Positions 7,527-15,356 of a stretch of 20,128 nt of DNA are shown piece by piece. Every line of letters begins with the position of its first letter. Position 1 is the stretch's first letter. The stretch comes from Flavobacteriales bacterium (GTDB taxonomy: Bacteria; Bacteroidota; Bacteroidia; Flavobacteriales_D; Sanyastnellaceae): NCBI GenBank assembly GCA_027488055.1, contig JAIYCK010000400.1, positions 1 through 20,128 of the forward strand, in the 5' to 3' direction. Made by a program: the position numbers and the translations under genes. A model generated the notes under the pieces. It saw only the letters and a list, made by a program, of their open reading frames with translations, was not told the DNA's origin and searched no databases.

Positions 7527-7556
7527 GAAACATAAACACAAGCCAGAAGTTCAAAA
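7527..7556 (-). promoter_or_regulatory. Candidate folE promoter
   Basis: On the minus strand, TTTTG (7556-7552) is followed after 17 bases by TATGTTTC (7534-7527), a 7/8 match to the Bacteroidota -7 consensus TAnnTTTG. Initiation near 7520 would leave a leader of about 25 nt before the folE ATG. The spacer is at the short end of the usual range. Confidence 0.4.
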
Positions 7557-7621
7557 TGCAGACGACTTCGGCGGTTTTATTCGTTCTCTATCCACACCTT
7601 ACGGCATACTTTATACATGCC

Positions 7622-7656
7622 TTTTGCCGAAGATCGGCGCAGATTCCTTATACTTG
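7622..7656 (+). promoter_or_regulatory. Candidate promoter of the amino-acid permease gene
   Basis: TTTTG (7622-7626) and TATACTTG (7649-7656, 7/8 to TAnnTTTG) are separated by 22 bases. Initiation near 7663 gives a leader of about 37 nt to the ATG at 7700. This argues against using the far-upstream in-frame ATG at 7556. Confidence 0.4.
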
Positions 7657-7699
7657 CGAAATACAAACTTTTAAAAAAACCGATCTAAACCTACGTGCA

Positions 7700-9163
7700 A
7701 TGAATAGTATCATGCGAAAAAAACCGATCAGTGCTTTTGAGGCTGACATGAAAAAGAATGACCTCAACCGAGTTTTGAAGCGTTGGGGGCTCACTTCATT
7801 GGGTATTGGAGCCATCATTGGTGGTGGAATTTTTACCTTGACCGGTATCGCTGCTCATGATTATGCAGGTCCCGCATTGGCCATTGCTTTCATCATTGCA
7901 GGTATCGGATGCACCTTTGCATCGCTGTGCTACGCTGAGTTTGCCTCGGTTTTGCCAGTAGAGGGTTCGGCTTATTCATATGCTTATGGCACTGTGGGAG
8001 AGTTTTTTGCGTGGTTCATCGGTTGGAATTTGATTTTGGAATACATGATGGGCGCCACTACGGTTGCAGTCGCATGGAGTGGCTACTTCGAAAAATTGTT
8101 GCATCTTTTTGGTGTCCACCTGCCCATTCAACTCACGAATGATCCATGGACGGCAGCCACCAAATTGGGTCAAGAAGGAGCTGTTATGGCCATCAACTTG
8201 CCTGCAATTATCATCACCATCATTGTGACGTCGATTCTTGTAAAGGGCATCAAAGAGGCGGCCAATACCAACAATATCATTGTGATCATCAAAATTGCGG
8301 TGGTGTTGTTTGTGATTATTGCCGGTGCATTTTATGTCAATACAGCCAATTGGACGCCATTTATACCTGCTTCGTATACGGACACGCTCGGGGTGTTTCA
8401 TGAAATGGGCTGGGGTGGAGTAGTCACCGCCGCTACCATTGTCTTCTTTGCTTATATAGGCTTCGATGCGGTTTCAACTCAAGCCGGCGAAGCGGTCAAT
8501 CCGAAAAAAGACGTCCCTTTTGCAATCATAGCGTCTTTGGTTATTTGTACTGTGCTTTATATCCTTGTTTCATTGGTGTTGACGGGTATGGTCCCATACG
8601 CACAGCTTGATTTGAAAGCCCCTGTCGCTTCCGCTTTTGAAGGAGTGGGCGTAACTTGGGCAGTGTTCCTGATTGTCATCGCTGCAACTGCAGGTTTGAC
8701 TTCTGTTATGTTGGTGATGATGTTAGGTCAGACGCGCATCTTCTTGGGCATGGCCAAAGACGGTCTATTGCCAAGAGGCATGTTTGCAAGTATTCATCCC
8801 AAATTCAAAACGCCCTATAAATCCACGATTTTGGTTGGAGTTGTCATTGCCATCGTGGCAGCAACCACACCCATCAACAAGGTTTCTGAGATGTGCAGCA
8901 TGGGCACCCTTTTGGCATTTGCCATGGTATGCGCTGCAGTATGGATGTTGCGTGTAAAGGAGCCACAACTCGAGCGTCCTTATCGCACACCGGCATTGCC
9001 ATTGGTGGCCACGCTGGGAATTCTATTCAATGTCGGATTGATGACTCAAGTGCGTCACGAGACATGGTTGGCATTCATTGTGTGGGGTGTTTTGGGAATA
9101 GCCGTATATTTCATGTATGGTCACAAACGCTCTAATTTGCATGTGCATCCAGAGAAAAAGTAA
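7700..9163 (+). CDS. APC-superfamily amino-acid permease (cationic amino-acid transporter-like)
   Basis: A 487-aa integral membrane transporter with about twelve hydrophobic helices. The opening of the fold carries the APC substrate/ion motif in 'LGIGAIIGGGIFTLTGIAA' (unwound helix 1, G-x-G-I-F type). 'AGPALAIAFIIAG', 'CYAEFASVLPVEGSAYSYAY' and 'GWNLILEYMMG' follow in the order seen in the YfnA/CAT subfamily. A later 'ATIVFFAYIGFDAVSTQAGE' and 'GQTRIFLGMAKDGLLP' are equally typical. It probably imports amino acids in symport or exchange; the substrate cannot be fixed from sequence. The frame stays open back to an ATG at 7556, but those extra 48 residues are unlike the family and contain the candidate promoter. 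Starts at 7700 or 7712 (MRKKPIS) fit better. A strong terminator follows. Confidence 0.92.
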   Translation: MNSIMRKKPISAFEADMKKNDLNRVLKRWGLTSLGIGAIIGGGIFTLTGIAAHDYAGPALAIAFIIAGIGCTFASLCYAEFASVLPVEGSAYSYAYGTVGEFFAWFIGWNLILEYMMGATTVAVAWSGYFEKLLHLFGVHLPIQLTNDPWTAATKLGQEGAVMAINLPAIIITIIVTSILVKGIKEAANTNNIIVIIKIAVVLFVIIAGAFYVNTANWTPFIPASYTDTLGVFHEMGWGGVVTAATIVFFAYIGFDAVSTQAGEAVNPKKDVPFAIIASLVICTVLYILVSLVLTGMVPYAQLDLKAPVASAFEGVGVTWAVFLIVIAATAGLTSVMLVMMLGQTRIFLGMAKDGLLPRGMFASIHPKFKTPYKSTILVGVVIAIVAATTPINKVSEMCSMGTLLAFAMVCAAVWMLRVKEPQLERPYRTPALPLVATLGILFNVGLMTQVRHETWLAFIVWGVLGIAVYFMYGHKRSNLHVHPEKK

Positions 9164-9190
9164 TGATCGTATCATGAATCACTTTCATAT

Positions 9191-9216
9191 GGGTCTCCTC
9201 GGAGACCCTTTTTTTT
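9191..9216 (+). terminator. Strong intrinsic terminator after the permease gene
   Basis: GGGTCTC and GAGACCC form a perfect 7-bp GC-rich stem with a CTCG loop, followed directly by eight T. It ends the permease transcript 27 bases past the stop. Only 13 bases separate the T-run from the next ATG. Confidence 0.9.
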
Positions 9217-9229
9217 GTAAGTTTGAGCC

Positions 9230-9649
9230 ATGTCTCCGAATGAAGTCGCCCGCCAAATTGTAGATCAAATGTTCAACAACGATCCCATGTCACAATGGCT
9301 GGGTATCGAGCGAATTTTGGATGAGCCCGGTCAATCTGTGCTGCGATTGAAGGTGCGCCAAGAGATGCTCAATGGTTTTGGCGTGGCCCATGGTAGTATT
9401 ACGTATGCATTGGCAGACAGTGCTTTGGCCTTTGCATCCAATGCCCATGGTTTGCATGCCGTGAGCATTGAAACATCCATTTCTCACCTCAAACCGGTCA
9501 AACTTGGCGAGGTATTGACGACGCAGGTTGAGGAGATAAGCTTGACCAAACGCACAGGTATTTATTTGGTCTCAGTGAACAATGAACAAGACGAAAGAGT
9601 AGCCTTGTTCAAAGGGATTGTGCACCGATCCGAAAAGTCTTGGTTGTAA
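9230..9649 (+). CDS. Hotdog-fold acyl-CoA thioesterase, PaaI family
   Basis: This 139-aa, single-domain hotdog protein is expected to form a cytosolic tetramer that hydrolyses acyl-CoA or aryl-CoA thioesters. The family core is clear: 'EMLNGFGVAHGSITYALADSALAFASNAHG' spans about residues 45-74 (read in two parts, 'MLNGFGVAHGSITYAL' and 'ADSALAFASNAHG'), with the His-Gly pair and the catalytic acid Asp. The helix-start 'MSQWLGIE' (about 20-27) matches PaaI-like proteins, which supports the ATG at 9230 rather than the internal ATG at 9269. HGG is HGS here, a mild variation. No phenylacetate-degradation genes are nearby, so a housekeeping or detoxifying role is likelier than the paa pathway. It has almost no 5' space after the preceding terminator. 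Confidence 0.88.
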   Translation: MSPNEVARQIVDQMFNNDPMSQWLGIERILDEPGQSVLRLKVRQEMLNGFGVAHGSITYALADSALAFASNAHGLHAVSIETSISHLKPVKLGEVLTTQVEEISLTKRTGIYLVSVNNEQDERVALFKGIVHRSEKSWL

Positions 9650-9765
9650 ATCAGTCTTTTGATGGCTTGAATCATTGTTCTCACACAGAATTCAAGCACC
9701 ATTTACTTCCATTCGGTTGACTCAATTATTGTGTCTTTTTTCAAGATTAAAGCTGTTCTATGTGG

Positions 9766-9774
9766 TAATTTTGC
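9766..9774 (+). promoter_or_regulatory. Candidate -7 element for the aminotransferase operon
   Basis: TAATTTTG followed by C is an exact match to TAnnTTTG(C). The -33 region offers only a T-run (9736-9741), 24 bases upstream. Initiation near 9780 would give a leader of roughly 50 nt before the ATG at 9829. The rest of 9650-9828 shows no gene. Confidence 0.4.
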
Positions 9775-9828
9775 AACCTTTATACAGGCTAGGTTAGGCA
9801 ATGATCCACCAAGCCGAAGGACCAACAA

Positions 9829-11046
9829 ATGGAATCAACTACAAGCAAAAAACCAGGGCAAGTTTCAGACCTGCTCAACAAGATCAACGAATCGGCTACC
9901 TTGGCCATGGCGCGGCTCAGTCGCGAAATGGCACAGCAGGGTATGGACATTGTGAGTTTGTCATTGGGAGAACCAGACTTTGATACTCCCGATTTCATCA
10001 AGCAAGCAGCCATCGAGGCGTTGCAAAACAATATCACACATTATCCACCCGTCAACGGATTTTTAGATGTGCGCAAGGCCATCGCAGAAAAATTCAAAAG
10101 GGACAATGGCTTGACTTATAGCCCCGAAGAGATTGTGGTTTCAACAGGCGCCAAGCAAGCCATCGCCAATGCGATATATGCCTTGGTCAATCCAGGTGAT
10201 GAAGTGGTTATGCCAAGCCCTTTTTGGGTGAGCTATGCTGAGCTAGTGAAGTTGGTGGGAGGTATACCTGTCCTGATCAATGCGAAAGTAGAAAACGACT
10301 TCAAAGTCACTCCGACTCAGCTGCGTGATGCGATCAACGAGCGCACGAAGTTGATCATATATAGCTCTCCTTGCAATCCGACTGGCTCAGTATACAGCCG
10401 CGAGGAGTTGGAAGCATTTGCCAGCATTATTTTGGAAAAACCTGATCTTTATGTGATCAGTGACGAAATATACGAGCTCATCAATTTCTCTGGTCGCACG
10501 GCCAGCATCGCCGCGATCGAAGGTATGTTTGATCGCACCATCACCGTGAATGGGGTGTCCAAAGCATTTGCTATGACAGGATGGCGCATCGGATATATCG
10601 GCGCTCCCAAGTGGATTGCAGATGCGTGCAGCAAAATGCAAGGCCAAATTACCAGCGGAGCTAATACCATCGCTCAAATGGCAGCAAAGGCGGCTGTATC
10701 AGCGGATCCATCAGTGGTCAGTGAAATGATCGAGGTCTTTCGTTCGCGCCGTGATTTGGTGCATCAGCTCCTCCAAGAAATACCAGGTCTGAAAATCAAT
10801 CTGCCCGAAGGTGCGTTTTATTTCTTTCCCGACGTGTCTTATTACTTTGGTAAGACAGACGGTGAAACAACGATCCAAAATGCCACTGACTTGTGCCAAT
10901 TTATGTTGCGCAAAGAGCTCGTGGCGGTGGTCACTGGCGATGCTTTTGGGGATGAGAACTGTCTTAGAATTTCATATGCAGCATCTGAGGATATTTTGCG
11001 CGATGCCATGCGCAGAATCAAATCGGCATTGGCACAACTACATTAA
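9829..11046 (+). CDS. Pyridoxal-phosphate-dependent class I aminotransferase, aspartate aminotransferase type (subgroup Ib)
   Basis: A 405-aa fold-type I PLP enzyme, most likely moving the amino group between aspartate (or prephenate/aromatic acids) and 2-oxoglutarate. Key residues: 'SLGEPDFDTP' near the N-terminus, 'STGAKQAIANA' with Lys109, 'PCNPTG' with Asn183, 'SDEIYE' with Asp212 and Tyr215, the Schiff-base Lys245 in 'VNGVSKAFAMTGWRIGY', Arg253, and the carboxylate-binding Arg in 'CLRISYAAS'. Lys109 sits in the motif position linked to acidic-substrate recognition in thermophilic subgroup Ib enzymes (family knowledge). The first ~12 residues are unconserved. It heads a run with the heptose kinase (20-base gap), ubiE and aroA. 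Exact amino-donor preference is uncertain, so no gene symbol is assigned. Confidence 0.92.
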   Translation: MESTTSKKPGQVSDLLNKINESATLAMARLSREMAQQGMDIVSLSLGEPDFDTPDFIKQAAIEALQNNITHYPPVNGFLDVRKAIAEKFKRDNGLTYSPEEIVVSTGAKQAIANAIYALVNPGDEVVMPSPFWVSYAELVKLVGGIPVLINAKVENDFKVTPTQLRDAINERTKLIIYSSPCNPTGSVYSREELEAFASIILEKPDLYVISDEIYELINFSGRTASIAAIEGMFDRTITVNGVSKAFAMTGWRIGYIGAPKWIADACSKMQGQITSGANTIAQMAAKAAVSADPSVVSEMIEVFRSRRDLVHQLLQEIPGLKINLPEGAFYFFPDVSYYFGKTDGETTIQNATDLCQFMLRKELVAVVTGDAFGDENCLRISYAASEDILRDAMRRIKSALAQLH

Positions 11047-11066
11047 TACTTACACGAAGCGCACGC

Positions 11067-12077
11067 ATGAGAAAAGAGCAATTGGATCAACTATTTGATA
11101 AGTTCAACGAACTTACGGCGCTCGTGATTGGCGACGTGATGATCGATGCGTATTACTGGGGAAAAGTAGAACGTATATCTCCTGAAGCACCTGTACCTGT
11201 TGTTCAGGTCAACAAAAAAGAGAATCGACTGGGAGGCGCAGCAAACGTGGCGCTCAACGTGAAGAGTTTGGGAGCCAAAGCCATTATCTGTTCGGTTGTT
11301 GGCGACGGATCCAAAGGTGATATTTTTCGTACCACGCTAAAAGAAAATGGTTTTTCGACCGAAGGCATTATCGATTCCCCTTCCCGCATGACCACGGTAA
11401 AAACGCGCGTCATCTCACAAGGACATCATCTTATTCGGGTGGATGAAGAAATTACCACACCGCTTTCATCTACAGATCAAAGACATTTACTTGAGTGCAT
11501 CCAAGGTATTTTGGAAAGACAAAAGGTCGATGTGATCATTTTCGAAGATTATAATAAGGGAGTGTTGACCCACGATGTAATCACGCATGTGCTGGCAGAA
11601 GCGAAGCGATTGGGTATCCCCACAACAGTAGATCCGAAGAAGGATAATTTCTTTGCTTACCAGGGCTGCACTTTATTCAAGCCCAATCTCAAGGAACTTA
11701 AAGAGGGTCTGCAAGTCGAGTTTGCCAAAAATGATGAAACAGCGCTATCCGATGCAATTGAGATGCTGCAAAACAAATTGCAGAATGAAATGACCATGGT
11801 CACGAGATCGGAATTAGGCGTGGAACTTCATTCGAACAAGCAAAAAATAAAATATCCAGCGCATCAGCGCGAGATAATGGACGTAAGTGGCGCAGGCGAC
11901 ACCGTCATTAGCGTTGCATCGCTGGTACTTGCCGCAGGCGGTGATGTGCAAGATCTCGCGGCATTGTCAAATTTGGCGGGCGGACTGGTGTGCGAAAAAG
12001 TGGGGGTTGTTCCCATCGATAAAAAACAACTTCACCTCGAAGCTGTTATTAAGCTTACAGAACAAATTAATGCATAA
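11067..12077 (+). CDS. rfaE1: D-glycero-beta-D-manno-heptose-7-phosphate kinase-like PfkB-family sugar kinase
   Basis: The protein has 336 aa and is the RfaE/HldE domain I type of ribokinase-fold enzyme. It phosphorylates heptose 7-phosphate at C1 on the way to ADP-L-glycero-D-manno-heptose of the LPS inner core. The lead-in 'VIGDVMIDAYYWGKVERISP' followed by 'EAPVPVV' is the HldE signature; 'LGGAANVALNVKSLG' is the PfkB substrate motif and 'DVSGAGDT' carries the catalytic base Asp278. 'FEDYNKGVLT' and 'VDPKKDNF' also fit. The adenylyltransferase domain II of bifunctional HldE is absent, so this is a stand-alone kinase (rfaE1/hldA arrangement) and a partner must be elsewhere. It lies 20 bases after the aminotransferase and six bases before ubiE. 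Confidence 0.88.
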   Translation: MRKEQLDQLFDKFNELTALVIGDVMIDAYYWGKVERISPEAPVPVVQVNKKENRLGGAANVALNVKSLGAKAIICSVVGDGSKGDIFRTTLKENGFSTEGIIDSPSRMTTVKTRVISQGHHLIRVDEEITTPLSSTDQRHLLECIQGILERQKVDVIIFEDYNKGVLTHDVITHVLAEAKRLGIPTTVDPKKDNFFAYQGCTLFKPNLKELKEGLQVEFAKNDETALSDAIEMLQNKLQNEMTMVTRSELGVELHSNKQKIKYPAHQREIMDVSGAGDTVISVASLVLAAGGDVQDLAALSNLAGGLVCEKVGVVPIDKKQLHLEAVIKLTEQINA

Positions 12078-12083
12078 TCCATA

Positions 12084-12812
12084 TTGAAACCAGTCGTCCC
12101 CTACACAGAAGAAAGAGGTAAAAAAGAGCAAGTTGCCGAAATGTTTAATAACATAGCACACAGCTATGATTTCTTGAATCACTTCTTCTCTTTAGGTATC
12201 GATAAAATTTGGCGGAGAAAGGCCATTCGAATGCTTCGCGAGGAGCAGCCCAAAAGGGTGCTGGATGTGGCTACAGGTACGGGCGATTTTGCCTTGGAGG
12301 CGGTACGAATGAACTTGGTCTCTGAGAAAATCATCGGAGTAGATATCAGCGAGGGCATGTTGGCCAAGGGTCGTGAAAAAATTGCCCAAAAAGGATGGGA
12401 GCAAAAGGTCGAACTCCGATTGGGCGACTCAGAGCAATTGCCTTTTGATGATCACGTCTTCGACGGCGTGATGGTGGCTTTCGGTGTGCGCAATTTTCAA
12501 GATCTTAAAAAGGGATTGACAGATATGCATCGTGTTTTGCGCAAAGATGGTACCCTCATTGTCCTTGAATTTTCCAAACCCAAGAAGTTTCCGATGAAGC
12601 AGCTGTTTGGATTTTATTTTCAGGGCGTCATGCCAGCGATCGGTCGCATCGTTTCGAAAGATCGCCGCGCCTACGAATACCTTCCGGAAAGTGTCAAAGT
12701 GCATCCAGAGGGAGAGGCTTTTCTTCAGATTTTGCAAGAATGTGGTTACCACAATTGCACCCGCAGACCTTTAGCAGGGGGTATTGCAACGATTTATAAA
12801 GCTAAAAAATGA
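12084..12812 (+). CDS. ubiE: Demethylmenaquinone/2-polyprenyl-benzoquinol methyltransferase (UbiE/MenG)
   Basis: The enzyme performs SAM-dependent C-methylation that finishes menaquinone (MenG role); Bacteroidota use menaquinone, so that is the expected function. It has 242 aa and begins KKEQVAEMFNNIAHSYDFLN-like after a short lead. SAM motif I is 'VLDVATGTGDFALEA' (about 59-73); 'VDISEGMLAKGREK', 'GDSEQLPFDD' and 'VAFGVRNFQDLKKGL' follow, and the C-terminal 'GGIATIYKAKK' is typical. The only start giving the full family N-terminus is TTG at 12084, two codons after the upstream stop; the first in-frame ATG (residue 20) would delete the conserved first helix. Its last codons overlap aroA by four bases (ATGA). 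Confidence 0.95.
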   Translation: MKPVVPYTEERGKKEQVAEMFNNIAHSYDFLNHFFSLGIDKIWRRKAIRMLREEQPKRVLDVATGTGDFALEAVRMNLVSEKIIGVDISEGMLAKGREKIAQKGWEQKVELRLGDSEQLPFDDHVFDGVMVAFGVRNFQDLKKGLTDMHRVLRKDGTLIVLEFSKPKKFPMKQLFGFYFQGVMPAIGRIVSKDRRAYEYLPESVKVHPEGEAFLQILQECGYHNCTRRPLAGGIATIYKAKK

Positions 12813-14089
12813 AGGTAGAGATCTATCCTTCTCGACTCCACGGTCAACTGCTAGCGCCTGGCAGTAAAAGCATCGCTCAGCGTCTCGTGGCCTGCGCACT
12901 CTTAGCAAAAGGACAAACAGTCTTGTCACATTATCCCGAAAGTGATGATTGTCAAAGCGCACTTCAAATGGCCGTAAGTCTGGGTGCATTAGTAGAAAAG
13001 AAAGGCACAACGATCAAAATTACGGGGGGCTACCCCAACAATTTTGCATCTGGAATGCGCAATCCTAAAAATGTCCTGGATAGCGGCGAATCTGGCCTCG
13101 GAGCACGAATGTTCAGTTCCATCGCTGCTTTAGGGGACCACGAGATCACCTTGACGGGCAAAGGAACGCTGATGCAACGTCCTTTTCAAACGCTTGAAAT
13201 GGCCCTTCAACAGCTCGGTGCCACATGCAAGACCAGCAATGGTTTGCTCCCTTTGACGATCCAAGGACCGCTACAAGGTGGCCATGCAGAGGTCGATGGT
13301 TCGGTGTCATCGCAATTTCTGACGGGATTGTTGTTGTCACTTCCCAAGGCTTCTCAATCTTCCGAAATCAATGTGCTCAACGCAAAGAGCCTGCCTTACA
13401 TCGATATGACGTTGGCAGTGGCTCACCTTTTCGGTGTTCAGATTCAACATCAAGCGTATGCTCATTTTCAAATAACGAATAAGCAAGCATATCAACCCAT
13501 TCAAACGATTGTTCCTGGAGATTGGAGCGGCGCTGCATTTTTGATGGTTGCTGCTGCAGTGGCTTCGGAGCAGGGTGTGGTGGTAGGACATTTGGATCAG
13601 GTCATCCCGCAAGCAGACAGCGCCATATTGGAAGCGCTTCAGAAGGCGGGTGTCAAAGTGATTCAGAAGAAAAATGGGTATGAAATTCATCAATCAGACA
13701 TTCAGGCATTTGAGTTTGACGCCGAACATTGTCCAGACTTATTTCCTCCGTTAGCGGCATTGGCCTCCTTTGCCAACGGCGTGAGTTCAATACATGGAAT
13801 CCAGCGACTGGTGAATAAAGAAAGCAATCGAGCGAAGTCGCTGCAAGAAGAATTTGGCAAAGCAGGCATCCGCATTGTGCTCCGCGACAACGAGATGAAA
13901 ATTTATCCCGGCGGAATTCGCCAAGCCACGATCAATAGCCACAATGACCATCGGATTGCAATGGCATTGAGTATTCTGGGGCTGGCGGGTGATAAGATGG
14001 TCATTCGTGGGGCTGAATGCATCAATAAATCTTATCCAGCCTTTTTCCACGATCTAATTGCCATTGGAGCAAATGTCAAAATAAGCTGA
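12809..14089 (+). CDS. aroA: 3-phosphoshikimate 1-carboxyvinyltransferase (EPSP synthase)
   Basis: The sixth shikimate-pathway enzyme: it joins PEP and shikimate 3-phosphate to make EPSP, feeding chorismate (aromatic amino acids, folate, menaquinone). At 426 aa it is full length. Visible motifs: 'APGSKSIAQR' (Lys20, Ser21, Arg25), 'LDSGESGLGARMF' (90-102, in place of the enteric NAGTAMR form), 'MQRPFQTL' with the PEP-site Arg, 'SVSSQFLTGLLL', 'HCPDLFPPLAALA' with the catalytic Asp, 'NKESNRAKSL', and 'SHNDHRIAMALSI'. The GESG variant is common in Bacteroidota and some other phyla. The start overlaps the ubiE stop, so translation is likely coupled. Chorismate supply and menaquinone methylation in one transcript is a sensible pairing but may be incidental. 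Confidence 0.95.
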   Translation: MKVEIYPSRLHGQLLAPGSKSIAQRLVACALLAKGQTVLSHYPESDDCQSALQMAVSLGALVEKKGTTIKITGGYPNNFASGMRNPKNVLDSGESGLGARMFSSIAALGDHEITLTGKGTLMQRPFQTLEMALQQLGATCKTSNGLLPLTIQGPLQGGHAEVDGSVSSQFLTGLLLSLPKASQSSEINVLNAKSLPYIDMTLAVAHLFGVQIQHQAYAHFQITNKQAYQPIQTIVPGDWSGAAFLMVAAAVASEQGVVVGHLDQVIPQADSAILEALQKAGVKVIQKKNGYEIHQSDIQAFEFDAEHCPDLFPPLAALASFANGVSSIHGIQRLVNKESNRAKSLQEEFGKAGIRIVLRDNEMKIYPGGIRQATINSHNDHRIAMALSILGLAGDKMVIRGAECINKSYPAFFHDLIAIGANVKIS

Positions 14090-14117
14090 GCAGGCAACTC
14101 GCAGTATGCGTTTAATC

Positions 14118-14152
14118 AAGTGGTTCAGATACTTAGCAAGATAAAACCACTT
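14118..14152. repeat. Inverted repeat after aroA
   Basis: AAGTGGTT (14118-14125) and AACCACTT (14145-14152) are perfect 8-base complements with a 19-base loop. No U-tract follows in either direction, so it is at best a weak terminator or mRNA 3'-end hairpin for the aminotransferase-aroA operon. The rest of the 214-base gap holds no gene. Confidence 0.35.
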
Positions 14153-14178
14153 CCAAAGCAGCATTTCAGAAATCGTCC

Positions 14179-14211
14179 TTGAAATCGGTATGGTATATCG
14201 AGATAAAGTTG
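14179..14211 (+). promoter_or_regulatory. Weak candidate promoter for lpxD
   Basis: TTG (14179-14181) and TAAAGTTG (14204-14211; 7/8 to TAnnTTTG) are 22 bases apart. Initiation near 14218 would give a leader of about 85 nt. The match is poor enough to be chance. Confidence 0.2.
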
Positions 14212-14303
14212 TACGAAATACATTGAGCAACAATCGCTAATTCCTTTTGGTATTCCGCTTATTTTGACTCAATTTCACCACCACAAACTAGGATCCAATT
14301 CAG

Positions 14304-15356
14304 ATGGAATTTACAGCGAATCAAATAGCCGGTATGCTAGGCGGCACCGTAGAGGGAAATGGTGAAAGTGCTGTATCAGCGCTTTGTAAAATTGAAGAAG
14401 GGCACGCGGGTGGCCTCACTTTTTTAGCCAATCCCAAATACACCGAGTTTATATATCAAACAAGCGCGAGTGTGGCCATCGTGTCCAATGACTTTGTCGC
14501 CGAACAAGCGTTGCCAAGTTCACTTACCTTGGTGCGTGTAGCGGATGCGTACGGCAGTTTTGCCAAGCTTCTGGAGGCATACAGCCAACTCAAACAACCC
14601 AAGCCAGGCGTAGATGCGAGTGCTGTAATTTCACCGCATGCAATCGTTGGAAAGGATGTATACATTGGTCCGTTGGTGCATATATCAGATGGTGCCCGGA
14701 TTGGAGATGGTTGCAAGATCTATAGCACAAGCTTCATTGGCGACGGCACCGTAGTGGGAGCAAATACGACCATTTTTGCAGGCGTGCGTGTTTACTCCGA
14801 TTGCAAAATTGGAGCTCATGTCACATTGCACTCCGGAGTGGTAATCGGTGGTGACGGGTTCGGATTTGCCGCCAACAGCGAGAACAACTATAGCAAAGTA
14901 CCTCAAATTGGCAACGTGATCATCGAGGATCATGTAGAGGTGGGTGCCAATACAGCCATCGATAGAGCTACTTTGGGCTCTACGATCATCCGAAAAGGAG
15001 TCAAATTGGACAACTTGATTCAGGTGGCACACAACGTAGAAATTGGCGAGAATACGGTGATTGCGGCGCAAACGGGCATCGCGGGCAGTACCAAAATAGG
15101 CGCCAATTGTATGATTGGAGGTCAAGTCGGAATCGTAGGCCATATCACTATTGCTGATGGAACTAAAATTGCTGCACAAAGCGGCATTGGAAAGGATATC
15201 AAAGAACCCAATACCATCGTACAAGGATCACCTGCATTTGGTATCATGGACTACAAAAAGAGCTATGTCGGTTTCATGAAGCTTCCGGATTTGATGCAGC
15301 AATTGTCAGAAATCAAGCAAGAGATCAAAAAACTAAAAGACGGGGTGAATGGATGA
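14304..15356 (+). CDS. lpxD: UDP-3-O-acyl-glucosamine N-acyltransferase (LpxD)
   Basis: LpxD adds the N-linked 3-hydroxyacyl chain from acyl-ACP to UDP-3-O-acyl-glucosamine in lipid A synthesis. The 350-aa protein has the expected three parts: an N-terminal uridine-binding domain ('LGGTVEGNG', 'GGLTFLANPKY'; 1-100), a left-handed beta-helix of hexapeptide repeats (about 105-310, e.g. 'AIVGKDVYIGPLVHISDGA'), and a C-terminal helix ('LMQQLSEIKQEIKKL'). The catalytic His243 is in 'LIQVAHNVEIG'; 'GGDGFGFAAN' and 'DRATLGSTII' are also family motifs. The usual Bacteroidota neighbours lpxC/fabZ and lpxA are not adjacent; instead the stop overlaps a methyltransferase gene (ATGA). Confidence 0.95.
   Translation: MEFTANQIAGMLGGTVEGNGESAVSALCKIEEGHAGGLTFLANPKYTEFIYQTSASVAIVSNDFVAEQALPSSLTLVRVADAYGSFAKLLEAYSQLKQPKPGVDASAVISPHAIVGKDVYIGPLVHISDGARIGDGCKIYSTSFIGDGTVVGANTTIFAGVRVYSDCKIGAHVTLHSGVVIGGDGFGFAANSENNYSKVPQIGNVIIEDHVEVGANTAIDRATLGSTIIRKGVKLDNLIQVAHNVEIGENTVIAAQTGIAGSTKIGANCMIGGQVGIVGHITIADGTKIAAQSGIGKDIKEPNTIVQGSPAFGIMDYKKSYVGFMKLPDLMQQLSEIKQEIKKLKDGVNG

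Noticed and set aside
7556..7699. 48-codon N-terminal extension of the permease
   Set aside because: Unlike the APC family, contains a candidate promoter, and the conserved permease N-terminus begins at 7700 or 7712.
14685..15224. 179-codon minus-strand ORF inside lpxD
   Set aside because: Antisense shadow of the repetitive hexapeptide region.
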